NCBI GenBank assembly: GCA_044223975.1
Contig: JBGALI010000003.1
Span: 124,001-188,000, forward strand
Direction of reading: 5' to 3'
Source: CAZCPB01 sp044223975
GTDB taxonomy: Bacteria > Planctomycetota > Phycisphaerae > Phycisphaerales > UBA1924
DNA: 64,000 bases
The notes under the pieces were generated by a model. That model was not told the origin of the DNA, searched no databases, and was given only the letters and a program-made list of their open reading frames with translations. Both the position numbers and the translations under genes were made by a program. Of the stretch, positions 1-8,120 are shown piece by piece. Positions within the stretch are counted from its first letter, which is position 1. Each line of letters begins with the position of its first letter.

Positions 1-137
1 GCAGGATGCCCTGACGGTCGAGAGTTGAGGGCGGGCGGCGGCGGCGGCGGCCCGGTAATCTGGGGACGAAATCGGCCCCGGCCGTTCCCGAAGAACGGCG
101 TGCACGGGCCCGCGCCCGGAGCCCGGGGAGGTGCGCC

Positions 138-530
138 GTGGTGGGAAGCGTCGCCATGAACGAACAGCCGCCGAGCCAGAACGTCTCCGACCCGCTCGCC
201 CAGCAGTGGGAGAAGAGCTATTCGGTCGGGATGCACCTGACGACGCTGGCGATGACGTTTTTCGTGCCCGTGGTGCCGGCGCTCATCATGTGGCTGATCA
301 AGAAGGACGAATCGCCGTTCGTGAACGATCACGGCAGGGAAGTCGTGAACTTCCAGCTCAGCCTGGTGATCTACGGGATCGCCGCGGCGATTCTGACCAT
401 GATCGTGGTCGGCATCGTGGTGTGGATCGCCGTCTTCGTGCTGGCGCTCGTCGGGCTGATCATGGGCGCCGTCGCCGCGGGGAACGGGCGGTACTTCCGC
501 TACCCGGCCTGCATCCGGTTCATCAAGTAA
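138..530 (+). CDS. DUF4870-like small membrane protein
   Basis: The 130-residue product has a polar N-terminus of about 30 residues. Hydrophobic segments follow at roughly 32-53, 75-95 and 97-115, with a conserved-looking F-V-N-D-H-G-R-E-V-V-N-F-Q segment between the first two. That pattern (two or three helices around a short N-F-Q loop) fits the DUF4870/Tic20-like small membrane proteins, whose role is unknown. The GTG start at 138 is preceded by GGAGG at 126-130 with good spacing; an ATG at 156 is the alternative. The stop codon abuts the 3' end of the SRP RNA on the other strand. The family call is from sequence pattern only. Confidence 0.75.
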   Translation: MVGSVAMNEQPPSQNVSDPLAQQWEKSYSVGMHLTTLAMTFFVPVVPALIMWLIKKDESPFVNDHGREVVNFQLSLVIYGIAAAILTMIVVGIVVWIAVFVLALVGLIMGAVAAGNGRYFRYPACIRFIK

Positions 531-662
531 CCGATCCCCTCGGTCGACGGCCAGGACACCGGCGGCACCGGATGACGGCCGCTTATGGCTGCTGCGGTCA
601 AGCTCTGACCAGGTTCACGGGCCACCCGTGCACCGGGCCCGGCCGTCGACCGAAGGGACCAG
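530..662 (-). ncRNA. ffs: Signal recognition particle RNA (small bacterial type)
   Basis: On the minus strand the segment around 613-572 reads ACCUGGUCAG, then a short apical loop, then GCAGCAGCCAUAAG. This matches the conserved helix 8 of SRP RNA, the Ffh-binding site. The flanks pair over a long distance: 641-652 pairs perfectly with 541-552, and pairing continues outward to about 662/531 with G-U pairs allowed. Inside this helix, 5' and 3' strands pair again in blocks, giving one rod-like hairpin of about 130 nt, the expected size and shape. The apical loop (CUUGA closed by G-C) differs from the common GGAA tetraloop. A TACGAT hexamer at 670-675 would place transcription start at about 662, agreeing with the helix end. 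Confidence 0.85.
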
Positions 663-669
663 CGGGCGG

Positions 670-675
670 ATCGTA
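670..675 (-). promoter_or_regulatory. Probable -10 element of the SRP RNA
   Basis: The minus strand reads TACGAT, ending seven bases before the predicted 5' end of the SRP RNA helix. No convincing -35 box is visible 17 bases further upstream. The same TANNNT form precedes many protein genes in this window. Confidence 0.55.
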
Positions 676-802
676 GCCAGATCCCGACACCGTCGCCCCT
701 GGAGCTCAAACCCGCGCTCGGGCGGCGGCGCGGCCTGTCAATTCCCGTCAGACTGCCCTGCGGCCGTGCCGAAATGGAGCCCTGCGCCGCGCGGCCCGTT
801 GG

Positions 803-808
803 TATACT
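803..808 (+). promoter_or_regulatory. -10 element of parA-like gene, leaderless type
   Basis: TATACT ends six bases before the ATG at 815, so transcription would begin at or within a base or two of the start codon. No ribosome-binding site is present. No clear -35 box is seen. Confidence 0.55.
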
Positions 809-814
809 CCCGCC

Positions 815-1741
815 ATGACCGCCCCCGCCTCGCACGGATCGCGACCGGTGCGCCTGATCGCCCTCATGAACCAGAAGGGCGGCGTGGGAAAGACCACGAC
901 CACCGTGAACCTGGGCGCATCCTTTGCGCGGGCCGGACGACCCACGCTCATCATTGACCTTGACCCCCAGTCGCACGCCACGCTGCACCTGGGCGTGGAC
1001 CCCCACACGGTCGAGCACTCGGTGTACGACCTGCTGCTGGACCCGGGCGCGGATGCCAGCTCGGTGATCCGGGAGGTGGCGCCGAACCTGTTCCTGATCC
1101 CCAGCCACACCGACCTCGCGGCCGCGGAGTCGGAGCTGTCGACCGGCGTGAACCGAGACCGCAGGATGGAGCAGATTCTGACGGGCCTGGGTGGGCGCTT
1201 TGAGTTTGTGCTCATCGACTGCCCTCCGTCGCTGGGACTCCTGACGCTCAACGCGCTCACCGCGGCACGCGAGGTGCTGATCCCCATGCAGGCGCACTTC
1301 CTGGCGCTCCAGGGCGTGGGGAAGCTGCTCGAGACCGTGGCGCTGGTCACGCGGGCGAACAACCCGAGGTTGCGCGTGTCGGGCGTGGTGCTGTGCATGC
1401 ACGACGCGACCGCGACGCACACGCGCGAGGTGGTGGCCGACCTGGACGCCTTCTTCGAGCACGCGCGCAACGACGCGGCGGACGTGGCGTGGAAGCACGC
1501 CCGCGTCTACCGGCCGCCGGTGCGGCGCAACATCAAGCTGGCCGAGTGCCCGAGCTACGGCAAGACGATCTTCGACTACGCGCCCGGGGCCAGCGGCGCC
1601 GAGGATTACGCGCGCCTGGGCGAGGTGATGCTGCACGACTGGGATTCGATGCTCGCGAGGCGCGCGGCCGAGGTCGAACCGCCGGCCCCGCCCGCGGTCG
1701 TGGTGCCGGGAAGCGTCGATCGGGCGAGGGTCCCGGCGTGA
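815..1741 (+). CDS. ParA/Soj-type partition ATPase, solitary
   Basis: The 308-residue protein carries the deviant Walker A motif K-G-G-V-G-K-T-T at residues 21-28, the A' motif around D48 (I-I-D-L-D-P-Q) and a Walker B-like L-I-D-C-P-P-S-L-G near residue 138. This is the ParA/Soj/MinD class of dimerising ATPases, which position DNA or protein cargo in the cell. The spacing and the P-P-S-L-G motif favour ParA/Soj over MinD, and no C-terminal amphipathic membrane anchor is evident. No parB or parS-like cluster is adjacent. The gene overlaps the next by four bases (GTGA), so it is co-transcribed with an antiporter, an odd partner. The cargo is unknown; chromosome segregation is only one possibility. 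Confidence 0.9.
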   Translation: MTAPASHGSRPVRLIALMNQKGGVGKTTTTVNLGASFARAGRPTLIIDLDPQSHATLHLGVDPHTVEHSVYDLLLDPGADASSVIREVAPNLFLIPSHTDLAAAESELSTGVNRDRRMEQILTGLGGRFEFVLIDCPPSLGLLTLNALTAAREVLIPMQAHFLALQGVGKLLETVALVTRANNPRLRVSGVVLCMHDATATHTREVVADLDAFFEHARNDAADVAWKHARVYRPPVRRNIKLAECPSYGKTIFDYAPGASGAEDYARLGEVMLHDWDSMLARRAAEVEPPAPPAVVVPGSVDRARVPA

Positions 1742-3183
1742 GCGCGCCCCCGGGCGCCCGCCGAAGGTTCGAGGGTCCGCTGTGCTGGCTGGCGTCGGCG
1801 TCGGCCGGGCTTGTTCTGGGCGTGCTGCTCTCGCGCCTGGCCCCGGCCGAATATGCCCCGGACCCGGTCGTTCCCCTCTGGCTGTGCATCCCCTTCGCGG
1901 CGCTGCTCGCCAGCATCGCGCTCATGCCGTTCATCAACTCGCACTTCTGGCACCATCATTTCCCGGACTTCTCGTTCTTCCTGGGCTCGCTCGTCGCCGG
2001 GTACTACCTCGCCGGGTTCACGGCTCCCGCGCCCGGTGAAACCCACGCCTACGGCTCGCACGCCATGGTGCACGCGGCGCTTGAGTACTACTCGTTCATC
2101 GTGCTGGTCGGTGGGCTGTTTGTCGTCTCGGGCGGGATCCACATCGAGGCCAACGTGCGCGGCAGGCCTGTCGCCAACCTGCTGCTGCTGCTCGTGGGGG
2201 CGATCATCGCGAACATCGTGGGCACGACCGGCGCCTCGATGCTCCTGATCCGGCCCTTCATGCGGATCAACGCCGGGCGGCTGCGCCCCATCCACGTCGT
2301 GTTCTTCATTTTTATCGTGTCCAACTGCGGCGGCTGCCTCACGCCCATCGGCGACCCGCCGCTGTACCTGGGGTACCTCAAGGGCGTGCCGTTCCTGTGG
2401 ACGCTCGAACACTTGTGGGTCGATTGGGCGATCGTGGTCGGCCTGCTGCTGGGCGTGTTCTTCGCGGTGGACTCGAGAATCCCGTCGACCCCGATGTGCG
2501 CCGAGACGCCCTCGGACGCGCCCCCGCCCCCCTCCCTCCGTGTCCGCGGGGGCGCAGGGCTGGTCTGCCTTGTGCTCATGATCGCGGGGGTCTTCGTCGA
2601 CCCCATGCTCACGCATTATGCCAACATCAACGGGATCGCCATCGGCGCGACGTTCCAACTGTGCGTTGCGGTGGCCGCGTACGTGCTGGCCCCGCGCGAG
2701 ATCCTTGCGGACAACACCTTCTCGTTCTTCCCGGTGAAGGAAGTCGGCCTGCTATTCGCCGGCATTTTCGTCACAATGGCGCCGGCCCTGGGGTACCTGG
2801 GAACGCACGGGGCGCAGCTGGGGATCACCCGGCCTTCGGCGTTCTATTTCGCCACCGGCGCGCTTTCGGCGCTTCTCGACAACGCTCCGACGTACGTGAA
2901 CTTCCTCCAGATCGCCCTGGGACCGCACGAGATGACCGCGTCGGGCGTGCGGGCGTGGCTCGAGCACCCCGGCGGCGACCAGACGTTGCACGCGATCTCA
3001 ACAGGGGCCGTGTTCTTCGGGGCCATGACCTACATCGGCAACGGCCCGAATTTCATGGTCAAGGCGATCGCCGAGACGGCGCACGTCCGCATGCCGTCGT
3101 TCTTTGGATACATGGGGCTCGCCGTGTCGATCCTCCTGCCGGTGCTGCTGGTGAACTGGGCGATCGGGTTTGCGCTGCGGTGA
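1738..3183 (+). CDS. NhaD/CitMHS-type sodium:proton antiporter
   Basis: The 481-residue polytopic inner-membrane protein has about a dozen hydrophobic segments. An H-F-W-H-H-H-F-P-D-F loop lies near residues 69-78, S-N-C-G-G-C-L-T-P-I-G-D-P-P-L near residue 200 and N-G-P-N-F-M-V-K-A near the C-terminus. These are typical of the NhaD branch of the ion-transporter superfamily (ArsB/NhaD, CitMHS_2), whose members exchange Na+ for H+. The start is a GTG overlapping the stop of the preceding ATPase gene, so translation is probably coupled. Substrate assignment is by family only; an anion carrier is possible. Confidence 0.8.
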   Translation: MSAPPGARRRFEGPLCWLASASAGLVLGVLLSRLAPAEYAPDPVVPLWLCIPFAALLASIALMPFINSHFWHHHFPDFSFFLGSLVAGYYLAGFTAPAPGETHAYGSHAMVHAALEYYSFIVLVGGLFVVSGGIHIEANVRGRPVANLLLLLVGAIIANIVGTTGASMLLIRPFMRINAGRLRPIHVVFFIFIVSNCGGCLTPIGDPPLYLGYLKGVPFLWTLEHLWVDWAIVVGLLLGVFFAVDSRIPSTPMCAETPSDAPPPPSLRVRGGAGLVCLVLMIAGVFVDPMLTHYANINGIAIGATFQLCVAVAAYVLAPREILADNTFSFFPVKEVGLLFAGIFVTMAPALGYLGTHGAQLGITRPSAFYFATGALSALLDNAPTYVNFLQIALGPHEMTASGVRAWLEHPGGDQTLHAISTGAVFFGAMTYIGNGPNFMVKAIAETAHVRMPSFFGYMGLAVSILLPVLLVNWAIGFALR

Positions 3184-3198
3184 CCACAAGGCGAAGGA

Positions 3199-4827
3199 TT
3201 GAGCGAAGCCGCGGACATCCCGACCCCGACCGAACCCGCCCGCTCCCACGGCGCCCTGTCTCGCGCGGTGCGCACCGTGTCGGGGATGACGCTTCTCTCC
3301 CGCCTTGGCGGCCTGGTCCGCGAGGTGCTGATGGCCCGCGTCTTTGGCGACACGGCCCTGGGCTCGGCGTTCACCGTCGGCTTTGCGATCCCGAACATGT
3401 TCCGGCGGCTCTTCGGGGAAGGGGCCCTCTCCGCGGCGTTTCTCCCCGAATACACCGCGGCGGACAAGGCCGACCCGGCCCACGCCCAGCGCTTCGCCTC
3501 TCTCACGGTCGGGATGCTGGGGATCGTCGCGGGCGTGCTGACGGCGGTGATCGAGATCGTGCTGCTGCTGGTCCTCTGGCTCTCGCCCGCCAACCCGGAT
3601 CGTGAACTTTCGCTGCGGCTGATCATGGTCATGCTGCCCTTCATGCCCTTCATCTGCATGGCGGCGGTGCTGGGCGGCATGCTCCAGGTGCACGGGCGGT
3701 TTGCCGCGCCCGCGTCGGGGCCGCTGGTTCTGAACGGCCTGATCATCGCGGTCGGCCTGTGGCACGTGTGGCACGGCACCACGGGCGGGCCGGGGACGGC
3801 GTACGTGCTGGGCGCGGTGACCTCGCTCTCGGGCCTGACGCAGGCGGCGTGGTTCGCGTTCCTGCTCCGCGGGCACGTGCGCTGGACGCGGGCGGTGGGC
3901 GATGCCCGCGACCGCGCCGTGCGGATGCTCCGCAAGATGGTGCCGGTTCTCATCGGCCTGGGCACGCTCCAGATCAACGCGCTCGTCGACCAGTTGGTGG
4001 CCATGTGGCCCAGTTGGGTGGGCCCCACGTTCCTGGGCCACGCGTACCCGCTGGACAAGGCTTCTGCCGCGATCCTCGGGGCGGGCGCGAGGCTTTACCA
4101 GTTTCCGCTGGGCGTCTTCGGCATCGCGGTCGCCACCGCCATCTTTCCGATGCTGGCGCGCGAGGCCGACGAGCCCGAGCACTTTGCCCGCACGCTCCGG
4201 CGCGGCCTGCGCCTCTCGCTCTTCATCGGACTGCCCGCCAGCCTCGGCGTGCTCATGGTCCGCGACGATGTCATGAGTGTTTTCTACCGGTTTGATTCCA
4301 AGGGCTTCACCGAGGGCGGCGTCGAGCGCGGTGCGGCGGTGCTGCTGGGCTACGCGCCGGCGATCTGGGCCTACTCGCTCAACCAGCTTTTCAGCCGCGC
4401 GTTCTACGCGCGGGGCGACACCAAGACGCCGATGCAGGTCGCGCTGTGGATGGTCCTCCTCAACTTCGCCCTCAACTGGTCGCTCATCTGGCTGTGGGAC
4501 CTGCGCGAGTCGGGCCTGGCGTGGTCGACCAGCATCGCGGCCACTGTGCAGTGCGCGGTGCTCGCCCGCCTGTGCCGCGCGCGCCTGGGAGTGACGCTGC
4601 TCGACCGCGAGGCGGTCACCGGCATCGCGCGGGTTGCGGTGGCAACCGCGCTCATGGCCGCCAGCGTCTGGGCCGTGCTGGCGTTCGCCCCTCCCGGCCT
4701 GACCTGGCGTGAGCACGCCCTGCGCCTGGCCCTGTGTTGCGCCGCGGGACTGGTAAGCTACCCCGTCGCTTCGCTGCTCATCGGCGCGCACGAGCTGCGG
4801 TGGCTCATGCACCGCGGGCGCGACTGA
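3199..4827 (+). CDS. murJ: Lipid II flippase MurJ
   Basis: The 542-residue protein has about 14 transmembrane helices and the MurJ signature near its N-terminus: M-T-L-L-S-R-L-G-G-L-V-R-E, followed by A-F-x-V-x-F-A-I-P-N-M-F-R-R-L-F-G-E-G-A-L-S-A-A-F-L-P. MurJ moves lipid-linked peptidoglycan precursor across the inner membrane, so this cell probably builds peptidoglycan. The start is a TTG at 3199 with AAGG a few bases upstream. It lies 15 bases after the antiporter gene and probably shares its transcript. Conservation through helices 1-8 makes the identification secure. Confidence 0.95.
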   Translation: MSEAADIPTPTEPARSHGALSRAVRTVSGMTLLSRLGGLVREVLMARVFGDTALGSAFTVGFAIPNMFRRLFGEGALSAAFLPEYTAADKADPAHAQRFASLTVGMLGIVAGVLTAVIEIVLLLVLWLSPANPDRELSLRLIMVMLPFMPFICMAAVLGGMLQVHGRFAAPASGPLVLNGLIIAVGLWHVWHGTTGGPGTAYVLGAVTSLSGLTQAAWFAFLLRGHVRWTRAVGDARDRAVRMLRKMVPVLIGLGTLQINALVDQLVAMWPSWVGPTFLGHAYPLDKASAAILGAGARLYQFPLGVFGIAVATAIFPMLAREADEPEHFARTLRRGLRLSLFIGLPASLGVLMVRDDVMSVFYRFDSKGFTEGGVERGAAVLLGYAPAIWAYSLNQLFSRAFYARGDTKTPMQVALWMVLLNFALNWSLIWLWDLRESGLAWSTSIAATVQCAVLARLCRARLGVTLLDREAVTGIARVAVATALMAASVWAVLAFAPPGLTWREHALRLALCCAAGLVSYPVASLLIGAHELRWLMHRGRD

Positions 4828-4867
4828 TCCCCTCCGCACCTTTGGTCCGAAGCGGACCCACTTCGAC

Positions 4868-5344
4868 ATGCGACGCGAGATGGTAAACGACACCCCGTAC
4901 ACCGAGCCCCTGCGCGCCACGCTGACACGCACGCTCATCATGGCCGCCGCGCTCGCCGCCGCGGCCGCGGCGTGGACGTTCCGCGCCGGCGCGCTGCCCG
5001 GCGTGCCGCGGGCCTGGGCGGCGTACTTCCTCGGCTTCCTGTGGATCACCCTCGGCGGACACTGGCCGGAGCTGGTGTTCATCAACCGCATCCGGCCGCG
5101 TCTGCCACGGTCGGCGGGGCTCCGTGGCGCAGCCCGGGTGCTGCTGTGGCTCGTGTGCGGCCCGGTCCTATTCGCCGGCGGTTTGACCACGTTCACGCTC
5201 GTGGGGACCGGCCAACCACCCTCCGCGCGGCACCTCTCGTCCGCCGTGCTCTGGGGCGGTCCCGTGTTCGTCGGAGTCGAACTCGTCGTGCACTCGATCC
5301 TGCTGCTGCGCGGGCGCCGGAATTTCTGGAACGGCACCGGGTGA
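4868..5344 (+). CDS. Small membrane protein, family unknown
   Basis: The 158-residue protein has hydrophobic segments at about 23-38, 50-65, 90-112 and 130-148, joined by short basic loops. A G-G-H-W-P-E-L segment follows the second helix. I recognise no family. It lies 40 bases after murJ on the same strand and may belong to that transcript. The ATG at 4880 is an alternative start; neither candidate has a strong ribosome-binding site. Confidence 0.6.
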   Translation: MRREMVNDTPYTEPLRATLTRTLIMAAALAAAAAAWTFRAGALPGVPRAWAAYFLGFLWITLGGHWPELVFINRIRPRLPRSAGLRGAARVLLWLVCGPVLFAGGLTTFTLVGTGQPPSARHLSSAVLWGGPVFVGVELVVHSILLLRGRRNFWNGTG

Positions 5345-5377
5345 ATGCGTTCAAAGCCGCCCCGCCCCGCGAGCAAC

Positions 5378-5383
5378 TACGCT
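5378..5383 (+). promoter_or_regulatory. -10 element of SDR gene, leaderless type
   Basis: TACGCT ends five bases before the ATG at 5389. No ribosome-binding site lies between them. Confidence 0.4.
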
Positions 5384-5388
5384 CATCC

Positions 5389-6219
5389 ATGCCCATTTCA
5401 CTGGCCGACAAGCCCATCGCCATCACCGGCGCCAGCAGCGGCATCGGGCGGGCGACCGCCATCGCCTGTGCCCGCGCCGGCATGCCGGTCGCCGTCGGGG
5501 CGCGGCGCGAGGAGAAGCTGCGCGACGTGGTCCGCGAGATCGAGTCCTTCGGCGGACGGGCGATCGCGGTCGGGATGGACGTGACCAGCCCGGAAGACTG
5601 CCGCGCGTTTGTCGACCGGACGGTGCAGGCCTTCGGCTCCATCTACTCGGTGTTCGCCAACGCCGGATACGGGTTCGAGCGGGCGATCCACGAGACCACC
5701 GACGCAGAACTCCGCGAGATCTTCGAGACCAACTTCTGGGGCACGCTCAACGTGATCCGGCCGGCGCTCGTGCACATGCTCGCGGCACGCTCGGGGCACG
5801 TGTTGATCTGTTCGAGCTGCCTTTCCAAGGTCGGCGTGCCCTACAGCGCCGCGTACTCAGCCACCAAGGCGGCGCAGGACCATTTCGGGCGCGGCATGCG
5901 CCACGAGCTGCGCCCGCGCGGCATCCATGTCTCCACGGTGCACCCCGTCGGGACCAGCACCGAGCTGTGGGAGGTCGTGGAGCGGCGCAGCGGCGGCAAG
6001 ACCGCGGTGGCCGGCAAGCCCAATCGCATGTTTCTACAGCCGCCCGAGCGGGTCGCGGCCGCCGTCGTCCGGTGCCTCCGCCGGCCGCGGGGCGAGGTAT
6101 GGACCAGCCCGGTCGTCCGCCTGATGTTCGCCCTGGTGACCGCGGCGCCGGGCCTTGGCGACTATTTCATCGGGCGCGAGATCGACCGACGGTTGAAGCA
6201 GGCCGGGGTCAAGGCGTGA
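5389..6219 (+). CDS. Short-chain dehydrogenase/reductase
   Basis: The 276-residue enzyme is a classical SDR. The cofactor motif T-G-A-S-S-G-I-G is at residues 13-20, N-A-G at 91-93, the catalytic serines near 142-143, and Y-S-A-T-K with Y156 and K160. An arginine pair after the second strand (residues 39-40) hints at NADP(H) preference. The C-terminal 60 residues resemble SDRs that reduce lipid-linked or steroid-like substrates, but the substrate cannot be read from sequence. The ATG at 5389 was chosen because it directly precedes the Rossmann strand and has a promoter-like hexamer in front. An in-frame GTG at 5341 is less likely. Confidence 0.85.
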   Translation: MPISLADKPIAITGASSGIGRATAIACARAGMPVAVGARREEKLRDVVREIESFGGRAIAVGMDVTSPEDCRAFVDRTVQAFGSIYSVFANAGYGFERAIHETTDAELREIFETNFWGTLNVIRPALVHMLAARSGHVLICSSCLSKVGVPYSAAYSATKAAQDHFGRGMRHELRPRGIHVSTVHPVGTSTELWEVVERRSGGKTAVAGKPNRMFLQPPERVAAAVVRCLRRPRGEVWTSPVVRLMFALVTAAPGLGDYFIGREIDRRLKQAGVKA

Positions 6220-6275
6220 CCCCCGAGGGATTCCCGCGGCAGCTGCGTGTCACGGTTTCCGCATCACCTCGGACC

Positions 6276-6281
6276 TAGGAT
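6276..6281 (+). promoter_or_regulatory. -10 element of lpxA, leaderless type
   Basis: TAGGAT ends eight bases before the lpxA ATG at 6290. The intervening bases are pyrimidine-rich and lack a ribosome-binding site. Confidence 0.45.
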
Positions 6282-6289
6282 TCTCTCCC

Positions 6290-7165
6290 ATGGCTGTGCT
6301 GATTCACCCCTCCGCCATCGTTTCCACGCAGGCCCGGCTCGGCGACGGCTGCGAGATCGGCCCCCACTGCGTCATCGCCGGCGCCGTCACCCTGGGGCCG
6401 GGCGTGCGCCTGCTCGCCAACGTGCACCTGAGCGGGCCGGTCGAGATCGGCCCAGGCACGACCGTGTATCCCTTCGCGTGCATCGGCTTCCCGCCGCAGG
6501 ACTTCAAGTTCACGCCCGGCATGCCGACCTCGGGCGTGCGCGTGGGCGCCAACTGCGTGATCCGCGAGCACGTGACGATGCACGCCGCGAGCAAGACGGA
6601 AGCGCCGACCTCGATCGGCGACAACGCGTACATGATGGTCGGCTCGCACATGGGGCACGATTCCAGGGCCGGGAACAACGTGATCCTGGTCAACGGGGCG
6701 GCGCTGGCGGGCCACTCGACGGTGATGGACAACGCGACGATCGGCGCGGGCGTCGGGGTGCACCAGTTCACGCGCGTGGGGCGCTTTGCGTTCATGTCCG
6801 CCGGCGCGTCGGTCTCGATGGACGTGCCGCCGTTCTGCACCGTGGTCGAGCGCCAGCGCCTGGGCGGGATCAACCGCGTCGGCCTGCGCCGGTCGGGCAT
6901 GCCGCGCGAGTACATCACGATGATCGACCGCGCGTTCCGCGAAGTGCTGCGCGGGCACATGCAGCGCCAGGAGCAGGTCCAGCGCCTGGAAGAACTCGGG
7001 CGTGCCTGCCCGCCGGTCATGGAGATGGCCCAGTTCATCAAGGACGCGAAGCGGGCCATCTGCCCCGGTCCGGGCCGCCCGCCGCGTCTGCTCACGACGT
7101 GGCTGCACTTCCAGCGCCGCGGCGTTGAGATCCCCGAGGGGAGCGACGAGCCGGAGATGATGTGA
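6290..7165 (+). CDS. lpxA: UDP-N-acetylglucosamine acyltransferase LpxA
   Basis: LpxA transfers a hydroxyacyl chain from acyl carrier protein to the 3-OH of UDP-GlcNAc, the first step of lipid A synthesis. The 291-residue protein is a left-handed beta-helix of hexapeptide repeats from residue 5 to about 190, followed by a helical tail. The H-M-G-H-D motif at 120-124 aligns with the E. coli catalytic histidine (H125), here H123; A-L-A-G-H follows at the expected distance. The tail is some 20 residues longer than in E. coli. fabZ, lpxC, lpxD and lpxB are not adjacent. With lpxK and hldE further on it indicates a lipopolysaccharide-bearing outer membrane. Confidence 0.93.
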   Translation: MAVLIHPSAIVSTQARLGDGCEIGPHCVIAGAVTLGPGVRLLANVHLSGPVEIGPGTTVYPFACIGFPPQDFKFTPGMPTSGVRVGANCVIREHVTMHAASKTEAPTSIGDNAYMMVGSHMGHDSRAGNNVILVNGAALAGHSTVMDNATIGAGVGVHQFTRVGRFAFMSAGASVSMDVPPFCTVVERQRLGGINRVGLRRSGMPREYITMIDRAFREVLRGHMQRQEQVQRLEELGRACPPVMEMAQFIKDAKRAICPGPGRPPRLLTTWLHFQRRGVEIPEGSDEPEMM

Positions 7166-7250
7166 GCGGCCCCTGCCGCGCCGACCTGCGGCCCGGGCTT
7201 TCGATCGACCGTCCCTGAGCCGAGCCCAGCGCGGTACGATGACCGCCTGC

Positions 7251-8120
7251 ATGGAACCGCACGAAGCACACTCCGAACCCGCTCGGCGCCCCGGCGCATG
7301 GCTGTGCGTCCTGGCCAGCGGATCCGGGGGCAATTGTTCAGCACTCGTGCTCGACACGCCGGAGCGGCGGTTCGTCTACCTGATCGACCTGGGGCTCTCG
7401 CCAAGGCGCACCGGGCGCGACCTCGCGTCCGTCGGCCTGTCACTCGATGACGTGTGCGGCGTGCTGCTCACGCACCTGGACGCCGACCACTGGAACCCCG
7501 CGTGGATCGGAAAGATCCCCGAACGGGCGCCGGTGCTGCTGCACAAGCGTCACACCGGGCGCGGCGGGCGCGACGGGGCGTGCTTTCACCGCACGCGCCT
7601 GCTCGACGGACCGACCGAACTGGACGGCGGGGCGGTGGTGCACGCCGCCATCCACGCCCACGACGACCTGGGAGTGAGCGTCTTCCGGTTCGAGCTGGGG
7701 AGCTGCGGCGGCACGCTGGGATTCGCGACCGACGTGGGCCGCGTGACCCCCGCGCTGATCGATCACCTCGCGGGCGTCGATGTCCTGGCGATCGAGTCCA
7801 ACTACTGCCCCGCGATGCAGGCCGAATCAGATCGCCCCGAGTTCCTCAAACGGCGGATCACGGGCGGGAGCGGCCACCTGAGCAACGCGCAGTGCGCCGA
7901 AGCGGCCGCGGCGATCGGGCCGCGCCGCGGCGTCGTGCTGCTGCACCTTTCGCGCCAGTGCAACCGCCCCGAACTGGCGCTGCGGGAGCACGCGGGGCGT
8001 CCGTACGCCGTCACCATCACCTCGCAATTTGAGCCGACGACGCCGATCGCGCTGGCCGCGGCGGGGCCCGCACGCACGGGCGCCCCGATGCGCCGGCAGG
8101 GGGTTCTCTTCGACGGATGA
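7251..8120 (+). CDS. WalJ/YycJ-like metallo-beta-lactamase fold hydrolase
   Basis: Numbered from the in-frame ATG at 7239, S-G-S-G-G-N-C-S lies at 27-34, T-H-L-D-A-D-H at 78-84 (metal ligands) and F-A-T-D-V-G-R near 165. This arrangement matches the WalJ/YycJ branch of MBL-fold hydrolases, which are related to nucleases. I chose the ATG at 7251 (289 residues) because a TACGAT hexamer at 7235-7240 overlaps the earlier ATG and would put transcription start just before 7251. The histidine of the canonical H-x-H-x-D-H is replaced by leucine (H-L-D-A-D-H), as in several YycJ relatives. Its stop overlaps the next start by four bases (ATGA). Confidence 0.8.
   Translation: MEPHEAHSEPARRPGAWLCVLASGSGGNCSALVLDTPERRFVYLIDLGLSPRRTGRDLASVGLSLDDVCGVLLTHLDADHWNPAWIGKIPERAPVLLHKRHTGRGGRDGACFHRTRLLDGPTELDGGAVVHAAIHAHDDLGVSVFRFELGSCGGTLGFATDVGRVTPALIDHLAGVDVLAIESNYCPAMQAESDRPEFLKRRITGGSGHLSNAQCAEAAAAIGPRRGVVLLHLSRQCNRPELALREHAGRPYAVTITSQFEPTTPIALAAAGPARTGAPMRRQGVLFDG

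Noticed and set aside
2998..5376. Minus-strand open frame of 792 codons opposite murJ
   Set aside because: Antisense to murJ and a small membrane-protein gene; Arg/His-rich with no domain and no plausible start signals.
7239..7250. ATG at 7239 as start of the WalJ-like gene
   Set aside because: It overlaps a TACGAT promoter-like hexamer, and the next ATG at 7251 fits the transcription start better. The four extra residues add no conserved sequence.
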